DNA of 32,291 nt from Thermodesulfobacteriota bacterium (GCA_013154175.1 JAADCZ010000118.1:1-32291), one strand, 5' to 3'. Shown: positions 24,402 to 32,291, counted from the stretch's first letter. Notes: generated from the sequence alone by a model not told the origin. Translations and numbers: made by a program.

Positions 24402-26775
24402 TGCAGGGCAAACAGTCTTGGCAAAGGAAGTAGACATACTTGGAAGGACCAAGGTCAGGGGAACCGTCGAAAGGGTTACCTACGCCGACAGCCAGTCTGG
24501 TTTTGCCATCTTGAAGGTGCGGCCCAAGAAGGGGGCCATGTTTACAGTAAAGGGGCATGTGGCCGAGCTTGCCAACAATGCGTCGGTCGTGGGGGCGGAG
24601 TTTGAGTTTCACGGCTCATGGCAGATGTCAAAATATGGACGCCAGTTCGACTTCGACTCCTACAAGCTCCTTGGGAGCGAGCTGCTCTTTTTCTTGAGCA
24701 AGGTCGTCAAGGGCCTTGGTGAGAAGCTTGCCCAGGAACTCATTGATAGATATGGGGAAAAAGAGCTGGTGGACATCCTAGACAACCGGCCTGAAGAGCT
24801 GCTGAAGGTAAAGGGCATAAAGGAAAAGCGGCTGGCAATAATTACGAAGTCTTGGAAAAAGCACCGATCCCTCAGGGCCCTGGCGGTCTATCTGGGGGGC
24901 AGGGCCAAGATAACCCCAAACCTTCTGGTTCGTATCTACAACTACTTTGGTGACGAGAGTCTCGAGGTCATAAAGGAAAACCCCTACCGGCTCACTGAAA
25001 TCCGCGGCATAGGCTTCAAGACGGCAGACAAGATAGCCCTGGAGCTGGGGGTCATGTTTGACTCTCCGTGGAGGATCAAGGCAGCCATAAATCATCTTCT
25101 CGTTGAGGCGGCAGAGCAGGATGGACACTGCTATCTGTTCAAGAATGAGCTGATATCCAAGCTCAAGGAACTCCTTTCCACAGAAGAACAGGAAATAGAC
25201 CAAGGGAGGCTGGAGGGAGTCTTGAAAAAGATGCTCCTTGCAGGGGAGCTGAGCATAGGCGAGGGGGACAGGATAGGCCTTTCTTCATACAGGTTCATGG
25301 AGGAGTGGCTGAGGGACTTTTTCATGCAAAGGAGCTCGGAGAGTCGCAGAAAGACCCTGTCCCAGCAGGAGGCCGATTCTTTCATAGCTGCCTATGAGGA
25401 TAGGTGCGGGGTTGAGTTTTCCCAGGAACAGAGGGAGATAATCCGGAAAATAGCAACAGAGCCCGGAATGGTCTTTGGGCTTGCCGGCTATGCTGGCACA
25501 GGCAAGACCACGGTATGCAAGGCCATTTTGGACCTAATAATCAAGTATTATGCAAAGCCCCAGGAAGTCGTCTGCTGCGCCTTTACAGGCATGGCATCCT
25601 CCAGGCTCAGAAAGGCAACGGGGTACGATGCCTTTACCATTCACGCCCTCTTGAAGTACAAGGGAGACAACCATTTCGAGCATGGACCAGACAATCCCCT
25701 TCCCCACAAGGTGGTCTTGCTGGACGAGGCCTCTATGGTGAATCTTTCCCTCTTCTACAGGCTGGCAAAGGCGCTAAAGCCCTCAACACTTTTCATCCTC
25801 GTTGGGGACCCAGCACAGCTTCCGCCAATAGGGGCGGGCAATGTCTTTTCAGATCTTTTGGAGACAGGACTCTTGCCCTCGGTTCATCTGAAAAAGATTT
25901 TCAGGCAGAGGGAAGACAGCCGTCTTACGGTTTTTGCAAATGAGATAAGGAAGGGAAAGGTTCCTGAAGGGGTAGAGGAGCAGGGGTGGCACGACTTTTC
26001 CTTTGAGCGGGTCGAGCGGCACAATATCTTTGCCCTCAAGAGACAGAAGAAGTCGGAGTCGGAGCTAAGAAGGTACAGGGAAGAAAACAACGAGGCAATA
26101 AAGCGGCGAATCCTTCAACTTGCACGGGACTATTCCAAGGTCCTGTCCCATCCATCGTGGGAATTTCAGGTCCTGACCCCCATGAGAATAGGTCAGCTGG
26201 GCACAGAGGTGCTAAACAGCGAGCTCCAGGCAATCCTCAACAAGACCAAGGGGGAGTCGGTACGGCGAGCCGGCTTTGAGTTCAGGGAAGGGGACAAGGT
26301 GGTCCACTTGCAAAACCGCGACATGGAGACCATGGACTGGAGCTCCTTTGCGGCAACAGGAAAGAAGAGGTTCGAGCACCAGGATACCAGGCGTGTCTTC
26401 AATGGGAGCGTTGGCCTGATAGCCAGAATCGACAAAGATCTGGAACAGTTCTATGTGGTTTACCCAGAAAGGATAGTTGTGGCCTATGATTTCGACCATA
26501 TTGGGGACATCATAGAGCTGGCCTACGCCCTTACCGTTCACAAGGCCCAGGGCAGTCAGTACAGGGTAGTGGCCATTCCCCTTTCAAACTCCCACTATAT
26601 CATGCTGAACAACAAGTGGTTTTACACTGCGATCACAAGGGCGGAGGAAAAGGTGTATGTGGTGGGCCAGGGGTTCGCACTTAAAAGGGCTTGCCAGAAT
26701 GTTGAGGGAGTACAAAGACTTACATGGTTAAAGGCCCTTTGTGAAGATAGTTCTCAGTCCCAATCGAGCCCTTGA
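24379..26775 (+). CDS. RecD2-family (RecD-like) 5'-3' DNA helicase
   Basis: SF1B helicase of up to 798 residues, of the RecD2 type that acts without RecBC. An N-terminal OB-like domain (VRGTVERVTYADSQSGFAIL) is followed by helix-hairpin-helix repeats (about 110-230), then the helicase core with Walker A AGYAGTGKTT (K376), Walker B LLDEASMV, motif III VGDPAQLPPIG and a C-terminal UvrD-like block ALTVHKAQGSQY near 718-730. The start is uncertain. TTG 24379 has GAGGGA five bases upstream but overlaps the permease by 23 bases, and TTG 24418 has AGGG nine bases upstream. It is the last gene of the run. It is functionally unrelated to the transporter, so the linkage may only reflect shared transcription. 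Confidence 0.93.
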   Translation: MTPGRKGSAGQTVLAKEVDILGRTKVRGTVERVTYADSQSGFAILKVRPKKGAMFTVKGHVAELANNASVVGAEFEFHGSWQMSKYGRQFDFDSYKLLGSELLFFLSKVVKGLGEKLAQELIDRYGEKELVDILDNRPEELLKVKGIKEKRLAIITKSWKKHRSLRALAVYLGGRAKITPNLLVRIYNYFGDESLEVIKENPYRLTEIRGIGFKTADKIALELGVMFDSPWRIKAAINHLLVEAAEQDGHCYLFKNELISKLKELLSTEEQEIDQGRLEGVLKKMLLAGELSIGEGDRIGLSSYRFMEEWLRDFFMQRSSESRRKTLSQQEADSFIAAYEDRCGVEFSQEQREIIRKIATEPGMVFGLAGYAGTGKTTVCKAILDLIIKYYAKPQEVVCCAFTGMASSRLRKATGYDAFTIHALLKYKGDNHFEHGPDNPLPHKVVLLDEASMVNLSLFYRLAKALKPSTLFILVGDPAQLPPIGAGNVFSDLLETGLLPSVHLKKIFRQREDSRLTVFANEIRKGKVPEGVEEQGWHDFSFERVERHNIFALKRQKKSESELRRYREENNEAIKRRILQLARDYSKVLSHPSWEFQVLTPMRIGQLGTEVLNSELQAILNKTKGESVRRAGFEFREGDKVVHLQNRDMETMDWSSFAATGKKRFEHQDTRRVFNGSVGLIARIDKDLEQFYVVYPERIVVAYDFDHIGDIIELAYALTVHKAQGSQYRVVAIPLSNSHYIMLNNKWFYTAITRAEEKVYVVGQGFALKRACQNVEGVQRLTWLKALCEDSSQSQSSP

Positions 26776-26832
26776 CCAAGCCCCTTAAAAATTCTTAACT
26801 TACTAAAACTTTTGGAAAATCCTGCCTACTTC

Positions 26833-26861
26833 TTGACCTTCAAAATACCAGGTGTTAAAAA
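26833..26861 (+). promoter_or_regulatory. Candidate sigma-70 promoter for the DAHP synthase gene
   Basis: TTGACC (26833-26838), 17 bases, TAAAAA (26856-26861); five and four matches to consensus. Transcription would start about 35 bases before the ATG. The leader is too short for a translated attenuator, and I see no tryptophan- or phenylalanine-rich leader peptide. Confidence 0.45.
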
Positions 26862-26905
26862 GTAAAGGTTAATCTCCAATTAGGGAAGAGGAGCGGAAAA
26901 GATCT

Positions 26906-28036
26906 ATGATTTTAATTCTCAAGGAAGACGTCGACAAGGATAGTCCGGAGCTAAAGAGGCTTCACGAGTTCCTGGAAAATTTTCCAGGTCTCAACATTCG
27001 CATGGTGGAGTTAGAGGGTGAGACTCGTACTGTGCGTGAGATTCACCTCATTGGGCCCACCCACAACGTGCCCGAAGAGGTCTTGAGTGCCATGCCCGGC
27101 ATCGAGAGGGTTGTTCGGGTTTCCACCAAGTATAGGCAGATTGGAAGGCACGACATCAGCTTTGTACCAGTTGGGTTTACCTACAATGGTGTGAAGTTTG
27201 ATCAGGAGGGGCTTCACATCTTTGCTGGTCCATGTGCCGTGGATACGCCTGAATACGTGGAGGAGACCTTCAAGGTGCTCAAATCCCTCGGGATTTCCAC
27301 CAGCAGGATGGGGGCCTACAAACCCCGCACGAGCCCCTATGATTTTCAGGGTCACGGTGCTGCGTGTCTGCCCTGGGTTTTTGAGCTCGCAGGCAAGTAT
27401 GACATCAAGGTCATTGCCATGGAAGTCTTGAAGGAGAGGCACATCGAGGAGATAACCAAGGCCCTCGAAGAGGCAGGTCACCCCACGGGTGTGATGCTCC
27501 AGATCGGGACGAGAAATGCCCAGAACTTTGAGCTTCTAAAGGCAGTTGGCAATCAGACAGAGTTTCCCGTCCTCTACAAAAGGGGAATGGGGCTCACGAT
27601 TGAGGAATCGCTCAATGCCTGTGAGTATATCGCCAGCGAAGGCAATAGGAATATTGTCTTTTGTCTCAGGGGAATAAAATCACAAATGAGTGCTCCCCAC
27701 AGGAATTTGGCCGATTTTATCCACGTGCCGGTCATCCATCGCCAAACACGGCTTCCTGTATGTGTAGATCCGAGTCATGCCATTGGCTCCAAGGATAGGG
27801 CACCCAACGGGCTCATGGATATCTTCAACGCCGCAGCCCAAGGGGTGATCGCAGGGGCCAACATGATACTCGTTGAGTGTCATCCAGAGCCAGAAAAGGC
27901 CCTTTGTGACGGTCAACAGTCTCTTACCCCTAGGGAATTGGAGATGTTCGTGCAAGATGTCGCCATTGTGAGAGATGCCTTTGAAAAGAGACAAAATGTC
28001 TATTCTCAGGAAATCATGAAAGAAATGGTATCGTGA
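26906..28036 (+). CDS. aroF: 3-deoxy-7-phosphoheptulonate (DAHP) synthase, type I-beta with regulatory N-terminus
   Basis: First enzyme of the shikimate pathway: condenses phosphoenolpyruvate with erythrose 4-phosphate. The 376 residues comprise a ferredoxin-like N-terminal domain (about 1-70, the kind that mediates feedback inhibition by aromatic amino acids in Thermotoga) and a TIM barrel. Barrel landmarks: AGPCAVD with metal-ligand C110, KPRTSPYDFQG (139-149), the LQIGTRNAQNFELLKAVG block, DPSHAIG (H291) and VECHPEPEKAL (E324). The AVD and HAIG variants depart slightly from the common AVE and HSGG, and an insertion-like stretch (QMSAPHRNLADFIHVPV) is present. AAGAGGAG lies about 12 bases upstream of the ATG. 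The gene appears to stand alone, with its own promoter and a 141-base gap before the porin start. Confidence 0.93.
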   Translation: MILILKEDVDKDSPELKRLHEFLENFPGLNIRMVELEGETRTVREIHLIGPTHNVPEEVLSAMPGIERVVRVSTKYRQIGRHDISFVPVGFTYNGVKFDQEGLHIFAGPCAVDTPEYVEETFKVLKSLGISTSRMGAYKPRTSPYDFQGHGAACLPWVFELAGKYDIKVIAMEVLKERHIEEITKALEEAGHPTGVMLQIGTRNAQNFELLKAVGNQTEFPVLYKRGMGLTIEESLNACEYIASEGNRNIVFCLRGIKSQMSAPHRNLADFIHVPVIHRQTRLPVCVDPSHAIGSKDRAPNGLMDIFNAAAQGVIAGANMILVECHPEPEKALCDGQQSLTPRELEMFVQDVAIVRDAFEKRQNVYSQEIMKEMVS

Positions 28037-28177
28037 TTGCATAGCCTCCAGGAGGGTTTAGGGAAAAAACACATACGAGGAGGTGATAGGGGACTGAGGC
28101 AGGGTTTTTTGCACCATTCAAGTAGCCAGCTTTTTTCAACTATTACCAAAATTTCAAAAAAAACTAGGAGGGAAATT

Positions 28178-29776
28178 ATGAAGAAATTTTCAGTAGTTTT
28201 TGTCTCAGCAGTCTGCTTGCTGCTGATGGCAAGTTTCGCTCAGGCTACACCAGGGACTGTGGAGGTTCAGACCCTGGGTGACATCACCATCAGGATGGGC
28301 GCTCAGGTGCGTCTTGTCCCAACCAATGAGATTAGCAGAGACTTTGGAACCTCGAGCACTCTTTCCAGCGAACAGGAAAAGAGGGCAACTGAGATAATGA
28401 GAAGTGTTGGAATCTTGAGCGACAGCCTCAAGTCCCACCTCACAGAGGCAGGTGGTGCCGTTAAGGACGGATACATCCGCGGTGAGAACAGGTTGTTCTT
28501 CAACTTCGCTCACGATCAGGACTGGGATGTATATTTCGCCCTCGAGTCTGACACCACCCTTGACAGGTCTTCTGCAGACCGTACCGACTTCGCCTATGGT
28601 CTTCAGACCCAGCAGTTTGGTATCGAGCGTCTGAACGCTTCCTTCAACGTACCTTTCCTCCATTCCAGGGTTAATGGTGGATGGGACGTCAAGGGCGCAG
28701 ACGTGGGATACGGTGGAATGATCTACGGCGACGATGACCCTGGTATTGGTCTCACTGGTTGCTATCAGGGTTTCAAGTGGGCTGCCTGGTACATCAAGAA
28801 GGATGAGTCCGAGGCAGGCTATGCAGGAATTGATCCTGTAAAGAGTGCGGTCAATCCAATTGGCCCTCCAACCCAGCAGAAGGGTACAGACCGTACCTTC
28901 TACATGGGTAAACTGGGCTACACCTTCATGAAGGATACCTATGTTGAGGGTGTGTTCTTCTATGATCAGAACTACCAGAAAAATGTTGATATCGACCGCT
29001 TCTTCGGCGGCCTGAACTACAAGGGTCACTACGGAATCTTTCATCCAATCGCTGAATTCGTTTACGTTGGCGGTAACTTCGAGGATGAGACTGGCCACGA
29101 TATGGACATCAGCTCCTACGGCTTCTTCGGCGACCTCCTTGTGGACCTTCATGAGGCAGTCGGAATCAAGAAGTTTGATGTTCACGTAGGTGGTTACTAC
29201 CTCCGTGGTGACGATGATCCCAACGATGATGATCTCGAGGGTTTTACTCCTGCCGTTGGTATCACCAGGTTCACTCCTAGGTTCGGCAGCGAGCAGTCCA
29301 TTTCCCACGACGGCAACCCATTCTTTGGTCAGATACTCTACTCCATGTTCCCAACATACTACGGAACAGTCAGGGGTGGTGGTATCAATGGCGGTGCTGC
29401 CCTGGACAACCCCGGTTTCAGCATGATCGGTGGTGGTATCAATGCTCAGTACGGCAGGTGGACCTACATTACCCACGTAATGGCAATGTGGTTCAACGAG
29501 ACCGAGGCTGTTGAGGCATATTTCATAAATCACGGTGTCAAGGGCAATGTGGACATCGACAGCTTCATGGGTGTCGAGTGGAACAACGAGCTCCGTTACA
29601 AGTTGTTCAAGTCCGTGACCTTGAAGGGTGGAGCTGCATTCCTGTTCCCAGGAAGCGGTGCAAAGGATATCACAAAGGCCGTCAATGCCTACGGTCGTGA
29701 CGTGAGCTTCGAAGAAGGAAAGAAGAGCGACGACGTATCCATGCGTTTTGCTGCAGAGCTACTCTGGCTCTTCTAG
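28178..29776 (+). CDS. Outer-membrane beta-barrel protein, porin-like, probably highly expressed
   Basis: A 532-residue exported protein. The signal peptide MKKFSVVFVSAVCLLLMASFAQA is followed by alternating polar/hydrophobic strands with many aromatics, and the last residue is Phe in LLWLF, the signal recognised by the BAM complex. YIRGENRLFFNFAHDQDW and similar segments resemble strands of porins. Two Asp-rich turns occur (YGDDDPG at 183-189; RGDDDPNDDDLEG at 343-355), possibly Ca2+-binding loops. The frame is open back to 28037, but ATG 28178 has AGGAGGG seven bases upstream and starts the signal peptide. Codon use differs from its neighbours: CGT and GGT dominate where others use AGG and GGC, as in abundant proteins. 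I could not assign a named family or substrate. Confidence 0.8.
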   Translation: MKKFSVVFVSAVCLLLMASFAQATPGTVEVQTLGDITIRMGAQVRLVPTNEISRDFGTSSTLSSEQEKRATEIMRSVGILSDSLKSHLTEAGGAVKDGYIRGENRLFFNFAHDQDWDVYFALESDTTLDRSSADRTDFAYGLQTQQFGIERLNASFNVPFLHSRVNGGWDVKGADVGYGGMIYGDDDPGIGLTGCYQGFKWAAWYIKKDESEAGYAGIDPVKSAVNPIGPPTQQKGTDRTFYMGKLGYTFMKDTYVEGVFFYDQNYQKNVDIDRFFGGLNYKGHYGIFHPIAEFVYVGGNFEDETGHDMDISSYGFFGDLLVDLHEAVGIKKFDVHVGGYYLRGDDDPNDDDLEGFTPAVGITRFTPRFGSEQSISHDGNPFFGQILYSMFPTYYGTVRGGGINGGAALDNPGFSMIGGGINAQYGRWTYITHVMAMWFNETEAVEAYFINHGVKGNVDIDSFMGVEWNNELRYKLFKSVTLKGGAAFLFPGSGAKDITKAVNAYGRDVSFEEGKKSDDVSMRFAAELLWLF

Positions 29777-29802
29777 TTCGCTATAATTCCAAATATGGAA
29801 GG

Positions 29803-29836
29803 AAAAGGCCTGGGGAGTTATTCTCCAGGCCTTTTT
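29803..29836 (+). terminator. Strong intrinsic terminator after the porin-like gene
   Basis: A stem of GGCCTGGGGA and TCTCCAGGCC (ten pairs, one G-U) with loop GTTAT, extended by AAAA upstream pairing with the TTTTT that follows. It lies 27 bases after the stop codon and could also work from the other strand. It fits a single abundant transcript. Confidence 0.88.
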
Positions 29837-29891
29837 AATTTGACAACTTCCTTGTGTCTTCTTGCACTATCCGCCTTTTTGTGTATTGTTT

Positions 29892-29920
29892 TTCATTAAC
29901 GAAGCAGCACTTTTTATAAT
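29892..29920 (+). promoter_or_regulatory. Candidate promoter of squalene-hopene cyclase
   Basis: A perfect TATAAT (29915-29920) lies about 82 bases before the start codon. The hexamer 17 bases upstream, TTCATT (29892-29897), is a weak -35, which suggests a role for an activator or a regulated promoter. Transcription would begin near 29927, where a perfect palindrome starts. Confidence 0.5.
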
Positions 29921-29927
29921 TTTCCTG

Positions 29928-29941
29928 GTCGAGTCCTCGAC
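29928..29941. promoter_or_regulatory. Perfect palindrome at the expected transcription start of shc
   Basis: GTCGAG, two bases (TC), CTCGAC: perfect six-base arms, starting eight bases after the TATAAT. Its position would let a bound repressor block initiation. The binding protein is unknown. Confidence 0.45.
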
Positions 29942-29956
29942 ATTCAGTAGACAAGA

Positions 29957-29973
29957 TTGTTAATTGGTAACAA
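29957..29973. promoter_or_regulatory. Second inverted repeat in the shc leader
   Basis: TTGTTA, five bases, TAACAA: perfect six-base arms, 28 bases before the start codon. It may be an operator site or an mRNA hairpin near the ribosome site. Confidence 0.4.
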
Positions 29974-30001
29974 CAAAAGAATACTTGTTTGGCAATAGGC
30001 T

Positions 30002-32020
30002 ATGGTTGAGAAAACCGAAAGCATTGTACAAGACTTGAATAAGAGCATTGAAAAGGCCCTTGAATGGTCCAGGGACAATCAGGCCCCAGAGGGTTATTGG
30101 ATAGGCGGAGCAGATAGCAATTGCTGTATGGAGGCCGAATGGATAATTGCCATGTACTTTCTAGGCCTCGAAGATGACCCCAAGATGCCAAGGGTGATAC
30201 AGGCCATCCTCAACGAGCAAAGGAGCGATGGATCCTGGGAGATATACTACAAGGCCCCAACAGGAGACATAAATACAACCGTAGAGTGTTATGCAGCCCT
30301 GCGAGTGGCTGGATTCGATAAAGATCACGAGGCCCTCGTAAAGGCGCGAAAGTGGATATTCAAAAATGGAGGCCTTAGAAATATCAGGGTCTTTACCAAA
30401 TATTGGCTGGCCCTAATTGGTGAGTGGCCCTGGGAACACACCTCAAATCTGCCTCCAGAGATAATCTTTCTTCCCAAATGGTTCCCTCTCAACATCTATG
30501 ATTTCGCCTCATGGGCAAGGGCCACCATAGTCCCCCTGGCAATTCTCTGTTCCAACAGGCCCTGTCGGCCCCTGCCTCCTGAAAAGAGGCTGGATGAGCT
30601 ATTTCCAGAAGGGCGAGATGCCTTTGACTTCAGCATGCCATCAAAGGCAAAGCTGTTTAGCCTGGAGAGGCTCTTCATCTTGGTGGACAGGCTTCTCAAC
30701 AAGTATGTAAACTTCCCAATAAAACCCCTTCGAAAGACTGCAAAGAAATATTGTCTGGACTGGATTATCAAACATCAGGATGCAGATGGCGTTTGGGGTG
30801 GAATTCAGCCCCCCTTTATCTACTCTCTAATGGCCCTTCATACAGAAGGGTATTATCTGGATCATCCTATCCTTGCCGCAGGGCTCCGCGCCTTTGATGA
30901 GCACTGGTCCAGGGAGAAGAATGGCGCAATTTACATCAACGCAACAGAGTCCATCGTCTGGGACACTGTTCTCACAATGCTTGCCTTTCTGGACTGCGGT
31001 GAGGATCCCAACAAGTCAGAGCCCTTGCAGAAGGCCCTTAGATGGCTCCTGGACAAGTTTGTGGATAGACCCGGCGACTGGCAGGTCAAGGTAAAAGGTG
31101 TTGAACCTGGTGCCTGGGCCTTTGAAAGGGCAAATACATGGTATCCGGACGTGGATGATACAGCCCTCGTACTGATTGTTTTGCAAAGACTGTTGGAGTC
31201 TTTTCCCAAAACCGCCGAAATAGATTTCAAGATGACCAGGGCAACCAATTGGACAGTGGCAATGCAGTCAAAAAACGGGGGGTGGGCAGCCTTTGACAAG
31301 GACAACACCAGTCTTGTGGTGACAAAGGTGCCATTTTGTGATTTTGGTGAGGCACTGGACCCACCTTCTGCCGATGTAACAGCCCATGTTCTCGAGGCCT
31401 TGGGCCTCATGGGCTGGCCCCGCTCCAATCCCGTTGTCCAAAGGGGGCTGGATTACCTCTTGAAGGAACAGGAGGAAGATGGAAGCTGGTTTGGCAGGTG
31501 GGGCGTAAACTATATCTATGGCACCTGCGCTGCCCTGTGCGCCCTAAAGGCCCTTGGAATGGATTCTAGTGAAGAGGTGATTCAAAGGGCAGCCAAGTGG
31601 ATCGTGGAGCATCAAAACAGCGACGGCGGATGGGGCGAAAGTTGCGCCTCCTACATGGATGACTCCTACAGGGGAAAGGGCCCTTCTACCGCCTCCCAGA
31701 CATCCTGGGCAATAATGGCCCTTCTGAGCGTTCAGGACAGCCGTTTCGACCAGGCCATTCTAAAGGGGCTCAGGTTTCTGGTTTCGACACAGAAGGAAAA
31801 CGGCACATGGGATGAGCCCTGGTACACTGGCACAGGATTTCCTGGTTATGGCGTGGGGGACAGGATAGACCTTTCCCAATGGGCCGACAAGCTAGAGCAG
31901 GGAGCAGAGTTGTCGAGGGGATTCATGGTCAACTATAACCTTTACAGACACTACTTTCCTTTGATTGCCATGGGGCGCGCCAGGAGATATTTTGCCGCCC
32001 TTCAAGGGGGAAGTTCTTGA
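30002..32020 (+). CDS. shc: Squalene-hopene cyclase
   Basis: Membrane-associated enzyme that cyclises squalene to hopene, the root of hopanoid lipids. 672 residues, a little longer than the 631 of the Alicyclobacillus enzyme. The catalytic DXDDTA motif is DVDDTA at 383-388 (D385/D386 being the protonating pair). Several QW-type repeats are visible, for example QAPEGYW, EQRSDGSWEIYY, QDADGVWGG, QSKNGGWAAFD, QEEDGSWFGRWG, QNSDGGWGE and QKENGTWDEPW. The C-terminal GYGVGDRIDLSQWADKLEQGAELSRGFMVNYNLYRHYFP is typical. The start ATG at 30002 has only a weak TAGG upstream. It is followed by adenine deaminase with a four-base overlap. Nothing else of the hopanoid gene set lies in the window. Confidence 0.95.
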   Translation: MVEKTESIVQDLNKSIEKALEWSRDNQAPEGYWIGGADSNCCMEAEWIIAMYFLGLEDDPKMPRVIQAILNEQRSDGSWEIYYKAPTGDINTTVECYAALRVAGFDKDHEALVKARKWIFKNGGLRNIRVFTKYWLALIGEWPWEHTSNLPPEIIFLPKWFPLNIYDFASWARATIVPLAILCSNRPCRPLPPEKRLDELFPEGRDAFDFSMPSKAKLFSLERLFILVDRLLNKYVNFPIKPLRKTAKKYCLDWIIKHQDADGVWGGIQPPFIYSLMALHTEGYYLDHPILAAGLRAFDEHWSREKNGAIYINATESIVWDTVLTMLAFLDCGEDPNKSEPLQKALRWLLDKFVDRPGDWQVKVKGVEPGAWAFERANTWYPDVDDTALVLIVLQRLLESFPKTAEIDFKMTRATNWTVAMQSKNGGWAAFDKDNTSLVVTKVPFCDFGEALDPPSADVTAHVLEALGLMGWPRSNPVVQRGLDYLLKEQEEDGSWFGRWGVNYIYGTCAALCALKALGMDSSEEVIQRAAKWIVEHQNSDGGWGESCASYMDDSYRGKGPSTASQTSWAIMALLSVQDSRFDQAILKGLRFLVSTQKENGTWDEPWYTGTGFPGYGVGDRIDLSQWADKLEQGAELSRGFMVNYNLYRHYFPLIAMGRARRYFAALQGGSS

Positions 32021-32291
32021 GATTTCTTACAGCGAGTGAACATGGCCGCCTTGCCAAGGTTGCACAGAAAAAGGAGGAGGCAGACCTCGTCTTAACTGGC
32101 GGCAAGGTAATAAATTGTTTTTCCAGGTCTATCGAAGAGGTTGATGTGGCCATCTGCAGCGGCCGCATAGCGGCCCTGGGCAAGAACTTTCCGGCAAGGG
32201 AGAAAGTGGACTGCCGCGGGCTCTTCATAAGCCCAGGTTTTATAGATGCCCATATCCACATTGAAAGCACGATGCTCACACCCGTTGAGTT
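32017..32291 (+). CDS. ade: Adenine deaminase, N-terminal part (runs off the right edge)
   Basis: Converts adenine to hypoxanthine and ammonia. The first 91 residues are visible. After a short N-terminus, ADLVLTGGKVINCFS begins the amidohydrolase beta-sandwich, and GFIDAHIHIESTMLTP is the diagnostic metal-binding segment of Ade (the HXH with the following IEST). The start is TTG at 32017, overlapping the shc stop by four bases (TTGA), with AAGGGGG seven bases upstream. The overlap means translation is probably coupled to shc. The other metal ligands lie outside the window. Confidence 0.88.
   Translation, partial: MRFLTASEHGRLAKVAQKKEEADLVLTGGKVINCFSRSIEEVDVAICSGRIAALGKNFPAREKVDCRGLFISPGFIDAHIHIESTMLTPVE

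Noticed and set aside
23712-24452. A 246-codon open frame on the minus strand across the second permease
   Set aside because: The sequence is rich in Cys, Pro and His with no domain; it is the shadow of a clear DppC gene.
28079-28098. Tiny open frame after GAGGAGG in the porin leader (GTG ATA GGG GAC TGA)
   Set aside because: Only four codons; the SD-like sequence could be coincidental in a purine-rich leader.
28105-28126. A sigma-54-like element upstream of the porin gene (AGGCAGGGTTTTTTGCA)
   Set aside because: The GG and GC are 11 bases apart instead of 10 and the -24 hexamer is poor; the cytochrome site has correct spacing.
28205-29533. A 442-codon open frame on the minus strand inside the porin-like gene
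   Set aside because: It is an antisense shadow: the codon bias of the porin avoids triplets that would be stops on the other strand. It has no SD and no recognisable domain, and the plus-strand protein has a signal peptide and a barrel pattern.

Overview
This window is chromosomal DNA from a Gram-negative bacterium, most likely a member of the Desulfobacterota (the former Deltaproteobacteria). Four things suggest this: a small periplasmic triheme c-type cytochrome of the c3/c7 kind, an NtrY/NtrX pair next to a polyprenyl diphosphate synthase and a DUF4390 gene, a squalene-hopene cyclase, and an outer-membrane beta-barrel protein. AGG is the common arginine codon and SD motifs are rich in GGAGG. 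The taxonomic placement is inference. The content is mostly housekeeping. I see no rRNA, tRNA, CRISPR array, insertion sequence or prophage, and no gene-free stretch longer than about 240 bases.

Layout. (1) 1-2094, minus strand: dnaN followed by gyrB, which runs off the left edge. (2) 2298-4708, plus strand: a tight run of a MidA-family methyltransferase, a HAD hydrolase and plsY. (3) 4683-9881, minus strand: polyprenyl diphosphate synthase, DUF4390 protein, NtrY-like sensor kinase and NtrX-like sigma-54 activator, overlapping plsY tail to tail. (4) 10135-14636, plus strand: mutS and a TPR-AMIN-Amidase_3 cell-wall hydrolase. (5) 14870-15202, minus strand: the triheme cytochrome, with a well-matched sigma-54 (-24/-12) promoter. 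(6) 15354-17991, plus strand: recN and an overlapping PP-loop tRNA-thiolation-like protein. (7) 18122-26775, plus strand: a six-gene run of PpiD-like chaperone, PHP phosphatase, peptide-type ABC transporter (binding protein and two permeases, no ATPase) and recD2. (8) 26906-28036: DAHP synthase. (9) 28178-29776: an outer-membrane barrel protein that looks highly expressed, closed by a strong terminator. (10) 30002 to the end: squalene-hopene cyclase, then the start of adenine deaminase with a 4-base overlap.

The genes group into DNA replication and repair (gyrB, dnaN, mutS, recN, recD2), envelope and lipid work (plsY, polyprenyl synthase, NtrYX, amidase, PpiD, porin, hopene cyclase) and nutrient or redox functions (ABC transporter, cytochrome, DAHP synthase, adenine deaminase).

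The points most worth a second look are: an apparent frameshift in a 10-base homopolymer that splits the DUF4390 signal peptide from its mature protein; the sigma-54 promoter of the cytochrome; the coupling of hopene cyclase to adenine deaminase, which could deal with adenine released in hopanoid side-chain synthesis; two palindromes in the hopene cyclase promoter region; four extracytoplasmic cysteines in the NtrY sensor; and a possible iron-sulfur PP-loop enzyme fused to an NFACT-R-like domain. I found no clearly new multi-gene system.
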